Positions 1 through 8,552 of a stretch of DNA of 64,000 bases are shown one piece after another. The number at the start of each line of letters is the position of its first letter. Positions within the stretch are counted from its first letter, which is position 1. The position numbers and the translations under genes are program-made. The DNA is from an uncultured Acetatifactor sp. (lineage in GTDB: Bacteria > Bacillota > Clostridia > Lachnospirales > Lachnospiraceae): the NCBI GenBank assembly GCA_910578815.1, contig CAJTSE010000001.1, positions 124,001 to 188,000 of the forward strand. Reading direction: 5' to 3'. The notes under the pieces were generated by a model. The model was given only the letters and a program-made list of their open reading frames with translations. It searched no databases and was not told the DNA's origin.

Positions 1-616
1 TGGCAAAACTTTCCGCCCCCATAATCTGATACAGGGCATCGTAAAGAGGACGCAGGTAAGGATCTACCTTACTCTGCAGATCTCCCGGCAGAAATCCCAG
101 CTTTTCTCCTGCCTCTATGGCCGGCCTTGTCAGGATGATTCTGCCCACCTCATCATTCTTAAAAGCCGTAATAGCCATAGCCATGGCAAGATATGTCTTT
201 CCTGTCCCTGCAGGTCCCAGTCCGAACACAATCATATTTTTCCGGATAGCATCCACATACATCTTCTGCCCCAGGGTCTTTGGTTTAACCGGTTTCCCGT
301 TCACCGTATGACAGATACAGTCTGTGTCGATCTCTGTAATCACATTTTCTTTTTCTTCCATTCCCATCGTAATCGCGTAATCTACGCTCTGCTCCTCTAT
401 TTCATTTCCCCGGCCGGCAAGGATAGTCAACTGCTTTAACACTGCCGCCGCCTTTTCCACCATATCTTCTCTTCCGGCGATGATTACTCCGCCGTTTCTG
501 TCTATGACCGAAACACCGAAATCCCGCTCCAGCTTTTTCACATAGGCATCCTGCATACCGAATATCTTCTGCATATGTTCCGCTCCCATGTCAAGCCTAA
601 TTGAATATTCACTCAT
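1..616 (-). CDS. phoH: PhoH-family P-loop ATPase (3' end outside the window)
   Basis: This is the N-terminal about 205 residues of a PhoH/YbeZ-type cytoplasmic ATPase. The family is linked to RNA processing and ribosome maturation together with YbeY. The Walker A motif GPAGTGKTYLA is readable near residues 136-146, after the family's KH-like N-terminal region (start MSEYSIRLDMG). The ATG at 616 overlaps the stop of yqfD in an ATGA arrangement, which indicates translational coupling. The order yqfC-yqfD-phoH is the usual Clostridia/Bacilli order and ybeY is expected next, beyond the edge. The C terminus is cut off by the window. Confidence 0.93.
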   Translation of the reverse strand, partial: MSEYSIRLDMGAEHMQKIFGMQDAYVKKLERDFGVSVIDRNGGVIIAGREDMVEKAAAVLKQLTILAGRGNEIEEQSVDYAITMGMEEKENVITEIDTDCICHTVNGKPVKPKTLGQKMYVDAIRKNMIVFGLGPAGTGKTYLAMAMAITAFKNDEVGRIILTRPAIEAGEKLGFLPGDLQSKVDPYLRPLYDALYQIMGAESFA

Positions 617-1833
617 TGATTCTCAGTTTCTCCAATAATGATCTTTTGAGTAGCAACGCTGTCCCCCACCGGCTCCCTCACAAGGAACTGCCCTGTAATG
701 ACCCATGATTTGCCGCTTAACTCTATTTTAACATCTTTTTCAATAATTTGTACCCCTTTTTCTTCTAAACTTGCAAGAAATGTAATTAATTTTTCTTTTA
801 ACTGCTCTTCTGCCTCTTCTTTGGAATATTTGTACTCCACATTCATGTACTCCCTGTAGGTGCAGGAACCCTTGTAAACAGGTATGGAAAGCTTCTCAAA
901 AACCAGGGGCCTGCTCTCTCTGATCACGCTGTCATACACCAGAAACGGACGTTCTTCGGGTATCTTCCACTGATGCTCGCCAAGCCTCAAATAAAATCTG
1001 GTCTTTTCCCGCCCGGTATATTCTTTCTTTATGTAATCCAGCGGAAGACTGGCGTTAAAATCCCTTGTATGTTCTAAAATAATATCCGCGTCCGCATCCA
1101 CATAAATATATTCCCTCACTGTAGCATCGTCATTATAAACCGGTACTCTGCCTTCCACCAGCGTATCTCCCGCCTCAACCGTATCACCTGCCGCTACCAG
1201 CGGAACTCCGCTGCGAACAACGATGGAAACTACAGTTCCCCCGTGAGGTGAAACAAGATCTTTGCCTGTCTCTTCTTTTTCCTGTTCCGTAATAATCGGT
1301 GCATCGTTCTCTTTTATATCAATCAGCAGACTCGTACCGGACAGTCTGGCAGAAGCCCATGTAACCTCAGGAAAACTCCGGCGAATCTCCTTCTCCAGAT
1401 TCTCAATGTCCAGCTCTTTTCTTTTCATGCCGACAATCACATTATTTCCTTTTAAAAAGCTTTGAAACATATCATCGGTAATCCGATAATTACCTGAAAC
1501 TTCAATATTCCAAATAAACAGGGAAGACCACATCCAGAAAAAAACGGCAAGCAGCAAACCGGCCACAAATACCTTTCTCTTTAACAGCTTGGGCAGAAAA
1601 AAAGGCAGCCCATATCGCTCCAATATGGCTACCTTTGTTCCCGTCTTTCTAACAATAGGCTGCAGCGCCCGAAAACTTTTCAAATTGATGTTCATGTAGT
1701 AGACATCCCCTTCCCTGACAATCTGCCAGAGAAGGATGCCCTTATTACTGCACAAATTCATAAACCGTTCCGGTGAAAATCCGCTGACGCGGATGCGCAG
1801 ATAACCCCTGATATATTTTAAAAATTCTATCAT
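613..1833 (-). CDS. yqfD: Sporulation protein YqfD
   Basis: A 406-residue membrane protein of the YqfD/SpoIV family, a conserved sporulation protein of endospore formers. The N terminus MIEFLKYIRGYLRIRVSG and the single membrane segment near residues 83-103 (VFVAGLLLAVFFWMWSSLFI) are typical, followed by a large extracytoplasmic region. I chose the ATG at 1833 over the longer frame (1875) because GGAGGG sits 7 bases before it and family members start here. The gene lies between yqfC and phoH and overlaps phoH by 4 bases. The role is known from the family; nothing here shows its regulation. Confidence 0.9.
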   Translation of the reverse strand: MIEFLKYIRGYLRIRVSGFSPERFMNLCSNKGILLWQIVREGDVYYMNINLKSFRALQPIVRKTGTKVAILERYGLPFFLPKLLKRKVFVAGLLLAVFFWMWSSLFIWNIEVSGNYRITDDMFQSFLKGNNVIVGMKRKELDIENLEKEIRRSFPEVTWASARLSGTSLLIDIKENDAPIITEQEKEETGKDLVSPHGGTVVSIVVRSGVPLVAAGDTVEAGDTLVEGRVPVYNDDATVREYIYVDADADIILEHTRDFNASLPLDYIKKEYTGREKTRFYLRLGEHQWKIPEERPFLVYDSVIRESRPLVFEKLSIPVYKGSCTYREYMNVEYKYSKEEAEEQLKEKLITFLASLEEKGVQIIEKDVKIELSGKSWVITGQFLVREPVGDSVATQKIIIGETENQ

Positions 1834-1929
1834 AGATAAGCCCTCCGTGCCGAATCCTTTCACCCTTCCCGTCATGCCGGCGCAGCCAGCACAAACAATA
1901 CGTGAAACTCCGTGACTTTATACAAACCG

Positions 1930-2223
1930 CTAAATATATCTGACGCAGGCAATACAGCCGCTGATCTTCATATCTTCATTCGTATAATAGTCAATGGACA
2001 GGCAGGTCCCTTCAAAACAGACCTGACAGGTCTTGCCCTGAAGCAGAATAAGCTTCTCTGTATACTCCAGTATTCCTCTGTAATTCTCAATCCACGCCTC
2101 ACGGCTTCCCGTCATAGTGACCTTCATAGCCCCCATGCAAATATCCTTGGGCAGCTTCAGGGATTCCACCAAGGATTCTTTTTTCTGACCGATGTTTTTA
2201 TTTTTATTGTCTCTTTTCTTCAT
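1930..2223 (-). CDS. yqfC: Sporulation protein YqfC (YabP/YqfC family)
   Basis: A 97-residue protein with the YabP/YqfC core: a lysine-rich N terminus, then a compact beta-rich stretch (SLKLPKDICMGAMKVTMTG and ENYRGILEYTEKLILLQG) ending in ISGCIACVRYI. The family is made in sporulating cells and acts with YqfD. It starts 29 bases after the stop of pdp and precedes yqfD by about 96 bases, so the three probably share a transcript. The ribosome binding site is only a weak GGGA. Assignment is by family resemblance and gene order. Confidence 0.85.
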   Translation of the reverse strand: MKKRDNKNKNIGQKKESLVESLKLPKDICMGAMKVTMTGSREAWIENYRGILEYTEKLILLQGKTCQVCFEGTCLSIDYYTNEDMKISGCIACVRYI

Positions 2224-2252
2224 ATTCCCATTATATTACCATGGGCCGCAAA

Positions 2253-3557
2253 CTATGATAATGTCTCCTTGATAAAGGGAGTCTTAGCCGGAGGCTCTGC
2301 CGTTATGAAGCATGCTTCCAGAAACCTTTTCTCCGCCTCCGCAGCTTTCCGCGCATCATTGGCATGAATCACCGCCAACGGCTCCCCTGCCTTCACTTCG
2401 TCGCCAGCCTTTTTGCATAGAACCAGCCCCACGGAAAGATCAATACGGCTCTCCTTAGTCTCTCGGCCGCCTCCTAAGATCAGGGAACAGATTCCCACCT
2501 CGTCGCAGACAATCCTGCCCACATAACCTCCTGCAGGAGAAATCACTTTCTTTTGTAAAGATGCCTGAGGAAGCCGCTCCGGATGATAAACCACACTGCT
2601 GTCACCTCCCTGTGCCTCCACAAATTCCGCCAGCTTCCTTAACGCGCTTCCGTCCGCAATCACCTGCTCCAGCATATGCCTTGCCGTCTTAATATCTGCC
2701 GCCTTTTCTCCCGCCAGCAGCATCTGACTGCCCAGAGTCAGACAAAGTTCCACAAAGTCCGCAGGTCCGTGACCATTTAAGGTGTCGATTGCTTCTTTTA
2801 CCTCCAGCGCATTTCCCACCGCACGGCCCAGGGGCTGATCCATGTCCGATATTACGGCAATCGTCTTTCTGCCCGCATTCTTTCCGATCTCCACCATTTC
2901 CTCAGCCAGCGCTCTTGCGTCCTCTTCTTTCTTCATAAAAGCACCGCTACCGGTCTTCACATCCAGCACAATGGCGTCTGCTCCCGCCGCCAGTTTCTTG
3001 CTCATGATAGAACTGGCGATCAAAGACATATTATCAACTGTGGCCGTCACATCCCGCAGGGCATAAAGCTTCTTATCTGCCGGCGCAAGATCTGCGGTCT
3101 GTCCCATAATAGCAATACCGATACGATTTACATTATGAATGAACTGCTCCGTGGTCAGCGCCGTGGTAAAGCCCGGAAAACTCTCCAGCTTGTCAATAGT
3201 GCCGCCGGTATGTCCAAGTCCTCTCCCGCTCATCTTGGCCACCGGAATTCCACAGGCCGCCGCCATAGGCGCCAGTGCCAGCGAAGTCTTGTCCCCTACC
3301 CCGCCGGTACTGTGCTTATCCACTTTGATACCCCTGATGGCTGACAGATCCAGCATATCGCCGCTGTGCGCCATGGCCATGGTAAGCTCACAGGTCTCTG
3401 CCGCCGTCATCTTCTGAAAATAAATGGCCATCATCAGCGCCGACGCCTGATAATCAGGGATTCTCCCCAACGTATAGCCCTCCACAAAGAAACGGATTTC
3501 CTCTGCCGTCAGTTCTCCCCCGTTCCTCTTTTTTCTGATAATGTCATACATTCTCAT
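2253..3557 (-). CDS. pdp: Pyrimidine-nucleoside phosphorylase
   Basis: A 434-residue member of the thymidine/pyrimidine-nucleoside phosphorylase family. It cleaves (deoxy)uridine or thymidine with phosphate to the base and (deoxy)ribose-1-phosphate in the cytosol, for nucleoside salvage. The family signature SGRGLGHTGGTIDKLES is at about residues 110-126 and the phosphate-binding KHSTGGVGDK at 81-90. The C-terminal PYNP domain (PAGGYVGRIVCDEVG) is complete. Length matches the family (430-440). GGGAGGG lies 9 bases before the ATG. It is probably the first gene of the run into yqfC-yqfD-phoH. Pdp and DeoA are hard to separate by eye. Confidence 0.93.
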   Translation of the reverse strand: MRMYDIIRKKRNGGELTAEEIRFFVEGYTLGRIPDYQASALMMAIYFQKMTAAETCELTMAMAHSGDMLDLSAIRGIKVDKHSTGGVGDKTSLALAPMAAACGIPVAKMSGRGLGHTGGTIDKLESFPGFTTALTTEQFIHNVNRIGIAIMGQTADLAPADKKLYALRDVTATVDNMSLIASSIMSKKLAAGADAIVLDVKTGSGAFMKKEEDARALAEEMVEIGKNAGRKTIAVISDMDQPLGRAVGNALEVKEAIDTLNGHGPADFVELCLTLGSQMLLAGEKAADIKTARHMLEQVIADGSALRKLAEFVEAQGGDSSVVYHPERLPQASLQKKVISPAGGYVGRIVCDEVGICSLILGGGRETKESRIDLSVGLVLCKKAGDEVKAGEPLAVIHANDARKAAEAEKRFLEACFITAEPPAKTPFIKETLS

Positions 3558-3625
3558 AAAGCAGTCCCTCCCTGTCTTCCGATTCTCTCAAATTCCTCTT
3601 TCCTCCGCTTTATCCTGTAATCTGT

Positions 3626-5977
3626 TTACTTTTGCTCTGAAAGGTACAGCTCAACCCGGTTTTGCAGATGCTCGATCAGCATATCCTCCGTCAGGGTTCC
3701 CTCCAGATAGGCTTGCAGCTCCCCTGTCAATATCTCCGAAAGTTCCCTTGGCATATATTGCTTTGGCTCCGCCTTTTCCAGCAGCTCATACAGGGCCGCT
3801 CCGTCAAGCTCCGGATCCACCGGTCCCCACATTTCAAACCGCTGCAGCTCGTCATAAAGCTCCAAATCCGCCTGCGCCCACGGATCCCATGTGCCGAGCT
3901 GTAGAAAGCCGTTGGGAACCTGAAACGTACGCCAGCCTCCCATACGCCTGATCTGCTCATCCAGTACATCCTTACGCACGCTCATATGGTAACCATTCCA
4001 AGAATCCGCCAATACAGATTCCGTCTGCACGTCATAAGAAAGAAGATGCTGAAGAAAACTGCGCGCCAGCCGCTTTTCCTCTGCTGTGGCATTAACACGA
4101 ATCGCTATCGGATCGCCGCCGCTTATATAATGCCTGGAGCCCTCCCCGGAAGGATAACCAATAAACCGCAGCTTCTCTCCGCCCCAGATTCGGAAATATG
4201 CCATTGCGTCCGGCGACAATATGCTTACGGCTGCACACAGCGTCGTTCCCTCCCGCAGGCCCTCGCTGTTCCCCTGGTGCTCTTTTTCCATATAATAACA
4301 TGCCAGTCTCAGTATCTTGCGGAACTGATCACTGTCAAAATGCGTTGTACAGCTTTCCGCGTCAAATAAATATTTTTCCTGCAGCCCGTGATAGAAAAAA
4401 TTAATAATAAAAAGCAACCCATCTGTGCCGCTCAAAGGCGTATAAACCGATTTTACCGCGGAGGTATTTTCATCAAAACAATCCAAAAAGGCATCATAAT
4501 CCCATCCCGTCGGCTCTTCCGCAAAGGTTACCACTGTATCCAGAGAAAAATCCGTGACCACGCCGTACAACGTGCCGTCGATTCTTCCGGCATCCACTAC
4601 CTTGGAAATCAGCTCTTCCTCCATCCCTGTCTGCCGGAAAATCTCATCCAGGGGCTCCCACCATTCTGCGTTATTCTCGAAACCTGCCAGCATGGTATCC
4701 ACCAGCACCGGCCCCTTACCTGCAGACAGCTGTGTCAGGAGACTAGTATCGCCATAGTCATAGCTCTTTATTTGTACACGATATGCGGGATATTTTCTAT
4801 TAAACGCCGCTACCGCCGCCTGATACTTCTTACTTGATCCCTGGGATACACCAAAAATAATCTCCTGAATTTCCACTTTCTCCGTAGTGGGCATCAGCTT
4901 CAGATAATTTGCCCCCCTGCTGTCCATGTAGATCAGGGCGATGCCGCCGCCCTCTGCAACCTGCAGGGCCTTTACTTCCGAAGTCAAAATTCCGTGATTG
5001 CTCCAGGTGTACAAAATCTCCGCATTTTCTCCTGACAAACCGCTGCGGTATATCCCCGTACCGTCGGCATAGAGCATTGTTTTTTCATCCAAAAGAGTGC
5101 AGCACAGATAGTTCGGTTTGATATTTGCCAGCACCTCTGTTTCTCCGGTTTCAAGATTGACACATTGCAGCTGTGTTTCAAGCTGTATACCTACTCTGCC
5201 GTCATACAAAGGAAGCAGCTTCCGAATCCGGTCTGCCGTAAATCCCCCCGTGGGGCTGGCATCCTGCAGCAGCTTTCCGTCCGGTGCCACAATATAATAA
5301 TGATAGGAATTGTCAGAAGGCCTTTCACTAACCATATGCAGATTCCCGCGGACGTCAACCTGAAGCATCTCAAATTGTGGAAATTCAACATCGTTCCTGT
5401 CAAGGCAGTCCACATAAAAGCTGTTCACCACCTGCATGTCCTGATCCAGCTCATAAAAAGGGTATAAACTCCCTCCATCTACGTCAGTTTCAATTTGGCC
5501 CAATATCATGTAATGATCGCTTCCTGCAACACCGCCAATCCGCTGGATCAAGCCAAATTCTTCTTTGCCAAAGTCAAAGCGAAAGGAATTCTTCACTCCC
5601 TGATCAGTGACTACTCGTATATCATTCCATCCGTCCCCATTCTCATCAGAAATATACCAATTATAGCCAGAAGCTCTTGTATTCCCCAAAACATATGTAA
5701 TAAAGGACTCCTGCTCGTCTGTATTCCGCAGAGGCATATTCAATACAGCCGAATAGGCGTCCAGCGAATTATCCCGCCAGGGCAGATCCGCCAAGGAGAG
5801 GAATAAATCCTCCCCTGGCAAATCATTCTTCACGGAGGTTTCTAAATTCTCTGCTTTCACTTTACTGCTGTCCGCATCTGAACCTTGATTCGATTCTCCG
5901 CAACTACAGATCTGAAAAGACAAAGACAATGCCAGAAAACAGCAAAAAAATTTGTTTCTCATTAATCCACTTTTCAT
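3626..5977 (-). CDS. Large lipoprotein with C-terminal extracellular solute-binding domain
   Basis: A 783-residue lipoprotein. The signal peptide ends in ICSC, so Cys26 is the likely lipidated residue. Residues about 40-370 look like a repeat-rich beta region (measurements of a per-residue propeller kind, e.g. DGRVGIQLETQLQCVNLETG). Residues about 375-780 resemble ABC transporter family-1 sugar-binding proteins (AFNRKYPAYRVQIKSYDYGD, then AGKGPVLVDTM). No permease or ATPase gene is adjacent, so it may be a sensor-type receptor or pair with a distant transporter. It is a paralogue of the protein at 15560-17986: same architecture and a similar C terminus (LQNRVELYL against IQNRVQLYL). Ligand unknown. 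Confidence 0.75.
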   Translation of the reverse strand: MKSGLMRNKFFCCFLALSLSFQICSCGESNQGSDADSSKVKAENLETSVKNDLPGEDLFLSLADLPWRDNSLDAYSAVLNMPLRNTDEQESFITYVLGNTRASGYNWYISDENGDGWNDIRVVTDQGVKNSFRFDFGKEEFGLIQRIGGVAGSDHYMILGQIETDVDGGSLYPFYELDQDMQVVNSFYVDCLDRNDVEFPQFEMLQVDVRGNLHMVSERPSDNSYHYYIVAPDGKLLQDASPTGGFTADRIRKLLPLYDGRVGIQLETQLQCVNLETGETEVLANIKPNYLCCTLLDEKTMLYADGTGIYRSGLSGENAEILYTWSNHGILTSEVKALQVAEGGGIALIYMDSRGANYLKLMPTTEKVEIQEIIFGVSQGSSKKYQAAVAAFNRKYPAYRVQIKSYDYGDTSLLTQLSAGKGPVLVDTMLAGFENNAEWWEPLDEIFRQTGMEEELISKVVDAGRIDGTLYGVVTDFSLDTVVTFAEEPTGWDYDAFLDCFDENTSAVKSVYTPLSGTDGLLFIINFFYHGLQEKYLFDAESCTTHFDSDQFRKILRLACYYMEKEHQGNSEGLREGTTLCAAVSILSPDAMAYFRIWGGEKLRFIGYPSGEGSRHYISGGDPIAIRVNATAEEKRLARSFLQHLLSYDVQTESVLADSWNGYHMSVRKDVLDEQIRRMGGWRTFQVPNGFLQLGTWDPWAQADLELYDELQRFEMWGPVDPELDGAALYELLEKAEPKQYMPRELSEILTGELQAYLEGTLTEDMLIEHLQNRVELYLSEQK

Positions 5978-6016
5978 TTTGAGAAAACCTCCTGAAATAG
6001 ATTGTTAATAATTCTA

Positions 6017-6364
6017 CTACTCATTCTTATGAGAAGCACTATGCTGAACTTCTTTCCTGTGCTCATGGCCGCCGTTTGGTTGATCTATGCCGCAAAACGT
6101 ACATACAGATATGCAATATTGAACCCCTTGTGTCATATGGCAGCTTTCATAGATGGGATTATAATTTCTATCATACCCCCAGATGTATGTATGATACCCC
6201 AGATCCTCTATACGCCCCCCAAGTGTAGGTTTACAGCCCGTAAAAAGATGCTCGCCATTTTCTAATGTTGAATTAGGGCATACTTTCGCCTCTGCAGTCA
6301 TAGAACTGCCAACTAAAACAAACAAGGCCATAGTAAATGCAATAATTTTACTCTTCATAGACAT
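6017..6364 (-). CDS. Small secreted Cys/His-rich protein, unknown function
   Basis: A 115-residue product with a clear signal peptide (hydrophobic core IIAFTMALFVLVGSSMT, predicted cleavage after AEA). The mature part is short and holds about six cysteines and several histidines, including CISVCTFCGID, and ends in a His-rich tail (GGHEHRKEVQHSASH). This might bind metal or be disulfide-bonded. AAAGGAG precedes the ATG. It ends about 40 bases before the start of the downstream lipoprotein on the same strand, so the two may be co-transcribed. I do not recognise the family. Confidence 0.6.
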   Translation of the reverse strand: MSMKSKIIAFTMALFVLVGSSMTAEAKVCPNSTLENGEHLFTGCKPTLGGRIEDLGYHTYIWGYDRNYNPIYESCHMTQGVQYCISVCTFCGIDQPNGGHEHRKEVQHSASHKNE

Positions 6365-6450
6365 AACACTCCTTTATTTTACATATTCGTACTATTGAAG
6401 TGTCCACTTCTGTATTATTATATCAAGCCATTATATGTCCGTCAATTACC

Positions 6451-6498
6451 TTATTTGTAGTTCGCCATAATAGCTTATTTTCAGTTCGCCATAATAGC
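6451..6498. repeat. 24-bp tandem direct repeat, two copies
   Basis: Two adjacent 24-base units (6451-6474 and 6475-6498) differ at only two positions. Each contains AGTTCGCCATAATAGC. They lie in the roughly 190-base gap between the LysM-GH18 gene and the small secreted protein gene. The arrangement resembles the short repeated blocks at the ends of some insertion sequences, but no transposase is next to it. It could also be an operator. Confidence 0.7.
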
Positions 6499-6556
6499 CA
6501 AAATCACTGAAATATTGAAAAATGAAATCTCTGAGTCAAAGTCACGAAGTTGTTGA

Positions 6557-7696
6557 CTATCGTTTCAAAATATAAAACTGGTCCTTAAGCAACAGCCAGT
6601 TTGCCCGGAACCACTGCATAATCTGCCAGTAGCCGCAGCCCCGCAGGCCATACTCCTTAATCAGCTCAAACTTTGCCAGCAGGCTTCGCACGTCCTCAAA
6701 CCAGACCTCATGCTCCGTACCGTTTTCCGAATACGTAAAGTATGGGCTTTCCGCCACATTGTCAAATAGAATCTGCGCGCCGTGATCCACGGCGATGCGC
6801 ACTGCCTGCACATTGTTGATGGTGGCGGCCCTTGTGGTCCCCCTTACATAGGGCAGGGGCCAGTCATATCCGTAGTTTGGGATCCCTAAATCAATCTTTT
6901 CCGCCGGAATCTGGGTCAAGGCATACTCCACCACCTTTCGTACCTGATTTAAGGGCGCTACTGCCATGGGCGGCCCATAGGTATAGCCCCACTCATATGT
7001 CATCAGCAGCACATGATCCGCCGCTTCTCCCAGAGCGCGGTAATCCTTTCCCTCATAGAGAAGCCCCTTCTGCTCCGAAGAGGTCTTAGGCGCCAATGCC
7101 ACCGAAATGCGATACCCGTTTTCCCGCATAATCTCTGCTGCCTCCTGCACAAAGGCAGTAAAAGCATCCCTATCCTCCGCAAGAATATACTCAAAATCAA
7201 TGTCCACTCCCTGATAACCCTTCTCTTCCATAACCTCCAAAAGATTTTGAATGAGATTTGTTTTGAATTCCTCACTGTTTACCACTGAATGAATTAGGCG
7301 GTTATTAAAAGTCCCGTCAAGGCCAAAAGGGGTAAGCGTCAGTATGGGACGAGTGCCATAATTTTTGGCCTCCGCAATCATCCAATCATCTTCCCCATAA
7401 GCAGGCGGCAGCAATTCTCCTTCTCCGGTAAAGCCATAGGAAAAAACAAACAGCTCCGACAAAAAAGGGAGCGTCTGCTCCAGCACCCAGGAACTGATAA
7501 AGGGATAAGCATAGCCGCCGGCGGATAGGGCACGGGTAGCATTCCGCCTCTCTCCGGCCGCAAAAAGAGCCTGCCCCACGGCAAGCTCGTACGGGTACAC
7601 CAGCTGATTATCATAGATCAGCTGCTCTGCATTTGCCCCCAGCTTCATTGCAATTCCGTCTATTGTATCTCCCGGCTTTACTACATAAATTTCCAT
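6557..7696 (-). CDS. LysM-domain glycoside hydrolase family 18 protein (SleL/YaaH-like)
   Basis: A 379-residue protein with an N-terminal LysM domain (MEIYVVKPGDTIDGIAMKLG, residues about 2-46) and a GH18 domain (about 60-375). The GH18 catalytic motif is present as GVDIDFEYI (DxxDxE form). Related YaaH/SleL proteins are spore cortex-fragment lytic N-acetylglucosaminidases that have LysM repeats and no signal peptide; the same is seen here, with one LysM. The start at 7696 has GGGAGG four bases upstream and begins directly at the LysM domain; the longer frame to 7744 has no such support. A spore coat or cortex role is inferred from the family. Confidence 0.85.
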   Translation of the reverse strand: MEIYVVKPGDTIDGIAMKLGANAEQLIYDNQLVYPYELAVGQALFAAGERRNATRALSAGGYAYPFISSWVLEQTLPFLSELFVFSYGFTGEGELLPPAYGEDDWMIAEAKNYGTRPILTLTPFGLDGTFNNRLIHSVVNSEEFKTNLIQNLLEVMEEKGYQGVDIDFEYILAEDRDAFTAFVQEAAEIMRENGYRISVALAPKTSSEQKGLLYEGKDYRALGEAADHVLLMTYEWGYTYGPPMAVAPLNQVRKVVEYALTQIPAEKIDLGIPNYGYDWPLPYVRGTTRAATINNVQAVRIAVDHGAQILFDNVAESPYFTYSENGTEHEVWFEDVRSLLAKFELIKEYGLRGCGYWQIMQWFRANWLLLKDQFYILKR

Positions 7697-7819
7697 ACTG
7701 CCTCCCGGTGCTTCCCATCCGTCCATAAAGTAACAGCACGTCATCCTGCGAATGGCATATCACCTTGCGCCTTTATTTTATTCTGTACCTATCATATGCG
7801 GCAGCTATGAAAACGTTCG

Positions 7820-8455
7820 TCAGACTCCCGCCTTTTTACACAAATCACGCAGGCAGCATCTGTCGCAATAAGGCGTCGTCCTGGCAGTGCAGACCGCCCT
7901 GCCATGCTCCACCAGCCGATGGCAGAAATCGCTTCCTTCCTCCGGCGGAATAATCTTCCAAAGCTCCTTTTCCACCTTTGCCGGCTCTTTTATTCCGTCC
8001 ACCAGTCCCATCCGGTTTACCAGCCGGATGCAGTGAGTATCCGTGACAATGGCCGGCTTTCCGAACACGTCTCCCATAATCAGATTGGCGCTTTTACGTC
8101 CCACCCCCGGCAGCTTCAACAGCGCCTCGAAATCTTCCGGCACCTTTCCGCCGTACTCAAACTTAAGCATCCTCATACAGGCGCTGATGTCCCTGGCCTT
8201 ACTGTTTCCCAGACCGCAGGGATGGACGATTTTCTCAATTTCTTCCACGGTTGCTTCCGCCAGGGCATCCACATCCGGAAACCGTTCATACAGCTTCTCC
8301 ACTACCACGTTTACCCTGGCATCAGTACACTGTGCCGCCAGACGGACGCTGACCAAAAGCTTCCACGCCTGATCATAGTCCAGCGTACAGGCTGCTTGGG
8401 GATATTCCTGTTTTAGTCTCTCTATGATCTCCAGCGCCCGCTGTTTCTTCGTCAT
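7820..8455 (-). CDS. nth: Endonuclease III (DNA glycosylase/AP lyase)
   Basis: A 211-residue endonuclease III. It removes oxidised pyrimidines and cleaves at abasic sites in base excision repair. The helix-hairpin-helix LPGVGRKSANLIMG contains the catalytic Lys, and the catalytic Asp follows in IVTDTH. The C-terminal 4Fe-4S cysteines are C-x7-C-x2-C-x5-C (CTARTTPYCDRCCLRDLC), one residue longer in the first gap than the C-x6 spacing of the E. coli enzyme. The length is normal. It stands alone between the GH18 gene and the Fe-S/GNAT fusion gene. Confidence 0.95.
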   Translation of the reverse strand: MTKKQRALEIIERLKQEYPQAACTLDYDQAWKLLVSVRLAAQCTDARVNVVVEKLYERFPDVDALAEATVEEIEKIVHPCGLGNSKARDISACMRMLKFEYGGKVPEDFEALLKLPGVGRKSANLIMGDVFGKPAIVTDTHCIRLVNRMGLVDGIKEPAKVEKELWKIIPPEEGSDFCHRLVEHGRAVCTARTTPYCDRCCLRDLCKKAGV

Positions 8456-8552
8456 CTGTATCTTCCTCCAAATTCTTCCTTTTCATCACAGGTATGGCAA
8501 AACGTTTCCTGCGCCGCCAAGCCCTACGCTGCAATTTCCTGTTTTTCATTAA

